A DNA stretch of 42,947 nucleotides from Candidatus Hermodarchaeum yapensis (GTDB lineage: Archaea; Asgardarchaeota; Hermodarchaeia; Hermodarchaeales; Hermodarchaeaceae): contig JAEOSK010000023.1 in the NCBI GenBank assembly GCA_016840405.1, positions 1 to 42,947 of the forward strand, in the 5' to 3' direction. Below the pieces are notes generated by a model. The model was not told the DNA's origin. It did not search any database and saw nothing but the letters and a program-made list of their open reading frames with translations. Shown here one piece after another: positions 42,368-42,947 of this stretch. A program made the translations under genes and the position numbers. Position 1 is the first letter of the stretch. The number at the start of each line of letters is the position of its first letter.

Positions 42368-42947
42368 TAAAGATGTTATTCTTAACGTGAACGATTTACA
42401 GAAATATTTCGAAGTAACCACAAAGCAAATCATTGGATCAAAGAAAACCGGAGTAGTTCATGCGGTTGACCATGTTAGCTTTGATGTCTTTCGTGGTGAA
42501 ACACTGGGGCTTGTAGGCGAAAGCGGCTGTGGAAAGACTACAACAGCACGTACCATTCTTGGACTAACTCCAGCCTCTGGAGGAGAAGTCCTGTACAATG
42601 GTGAGAACCTTCTTGCAGTCTGGAAAGAGGGAAGCCGTGACGAAAAAATGAAATACCGTCGGAAAATGAAACTCGTTTTCCAAAACCCTTGGACATCCTT
42701 GAATCCCAGGATGCCAGTCAAAGACATCGTATCTGAAGGATTCCAAATTCATGACATTATAGAAAAAGAGGACGAACGAGACCGTCTTTATGATCTACTC
42801 GGCGAGGTTGGTCTTGAGCCTTATCACGCTGAACGGTTTCCTCATCAATTTAGTGGGGGACAACGCCAGCGTATCGTGATCGCCCGAGCGTTATCAGTTG
42901 ACCCCGAATTTATTTTCGCAGATGAACCTGTAGCTTCATTAGACGTT
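42360..42947 (+). CDS. Oligopeptide ABC transporter ATP-binding protein (importer 2, OppF type), cut by window end
   Basis: The first 196 codons of an OppF-type ATPase, open to the window edge. It begins at GTG, overlapping the oppD end by 8 bases, with GGGAGGAAC about 10 bases ahead. Walker A is GESGCGKTTTART, the Q loop is VFQNPWTSLNP, the signature is FSGGQRQRIVIARAL and Walker B is IFADEPVASLDV at the very end. The C-terminal third is missing because of the window, not from mutation. Confidence 0.93.
   Translation, partial: MTNKDVILNVNDLQKYFEVTTKQIIGSKKTGVVHAVDHVSFDVFRGETLGLVGESGCGKTTTARTILGLTPASGGEVLYNGENLLAVWKEGSRDEKMKYRRKMKLVFQNPWTSLNPRMPVKDIVSEGFQIHDIIEKEDERDRLYDLLGEVGLEPYHAERFPHQFSGGQRQRIVIARALSVDPEFIFADEPVASLDV

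Overview
The window looks like a chromosomal segment of an archaeon, most probably an Asgard archaeon of the Heimdallarchaeia type. That placement is inference from gene content: a Rab-like small GTPase, archaeal-type isoprenoid and quinone enzymes, a TrpB2-type tryptophan synthase beta subunit, a form III RuBisCO, a schizorhodopsin-like retinal protein, a presenilin-like protease, TATA-like promoter boxes and frequent GTG/TTG starts. No rRNA, tRNA, CRISPR array, transposase or integrase was recognised.

Region 1 (1-7010) is a quinone and sulfur redox block. It holds a sugar-isomerase-family protein, a flavodoxin, and a minus-strand run of TusA-like sulfur carrier, sulfide:quinone oxidoreductase-like flavoprotein, geranylgeranyl-reductase-type flavoprotein, polyprenyl diphosphate synthase and MenA-like prenyltransferase. 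Together these could make, saturate and reduce a menaquinone-type quinone.

Region 2 (7100-18550) is a light and oxidative-stress island. Minus-strand crtD, lyeJ and a broken cruF diverge from plus-strand crtB and crtI, which is the bacterioruberin-type C50 carotenoid gene set. A 20-bp perfect palindrome lies in the divergent promoter. Next come a B12-binding-domain remnant, an FMN split-barrel protein, a class I photolyase, a Staygreen-family protein, a peroxiredoxin, a fasciclin-domain protein, a microbial rhodopsin with a schizorhodopsin-like helix C but no carboxylate at the cytoplasmic position, a thioredoxin-fold protein and a FixC/FixX pair. No lycopene cyclase or retinal-forming oxygenase is in the window, so retinal would have to come from elsewhere.

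Region 3 (19850-25050) has an alkaline-phosphatase-superfamily enzyme, a two-zinc-ribbon protein convergent with the Rab-like GTPase, TrpB2 and a small helical protein.

Region 4 (25084-42947) holds two oligopeptide-type ABC importers around a form III RuBisCO. Importer 1 is split: F, D and C on the minus strand, B and the binding protein on the plus strand. Its OppC carries an inserted beta-rich extracellular domain of about 190 residues. Importer 2 has a minus-strand binding protein diverging from plus-strand B-C-D-F, with F cut by the window end. The most striking observation is that both binding proteins have their sequence blocks in circularly permuted order, with two different cut points, and both end in a C-terminal membrane anchor. 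A presenilin/signal-peptide-peptidase-like intramembrane protease follows binding protein 1. Both binding-protein genes end in hairpin plus T8 terminators of the same design.
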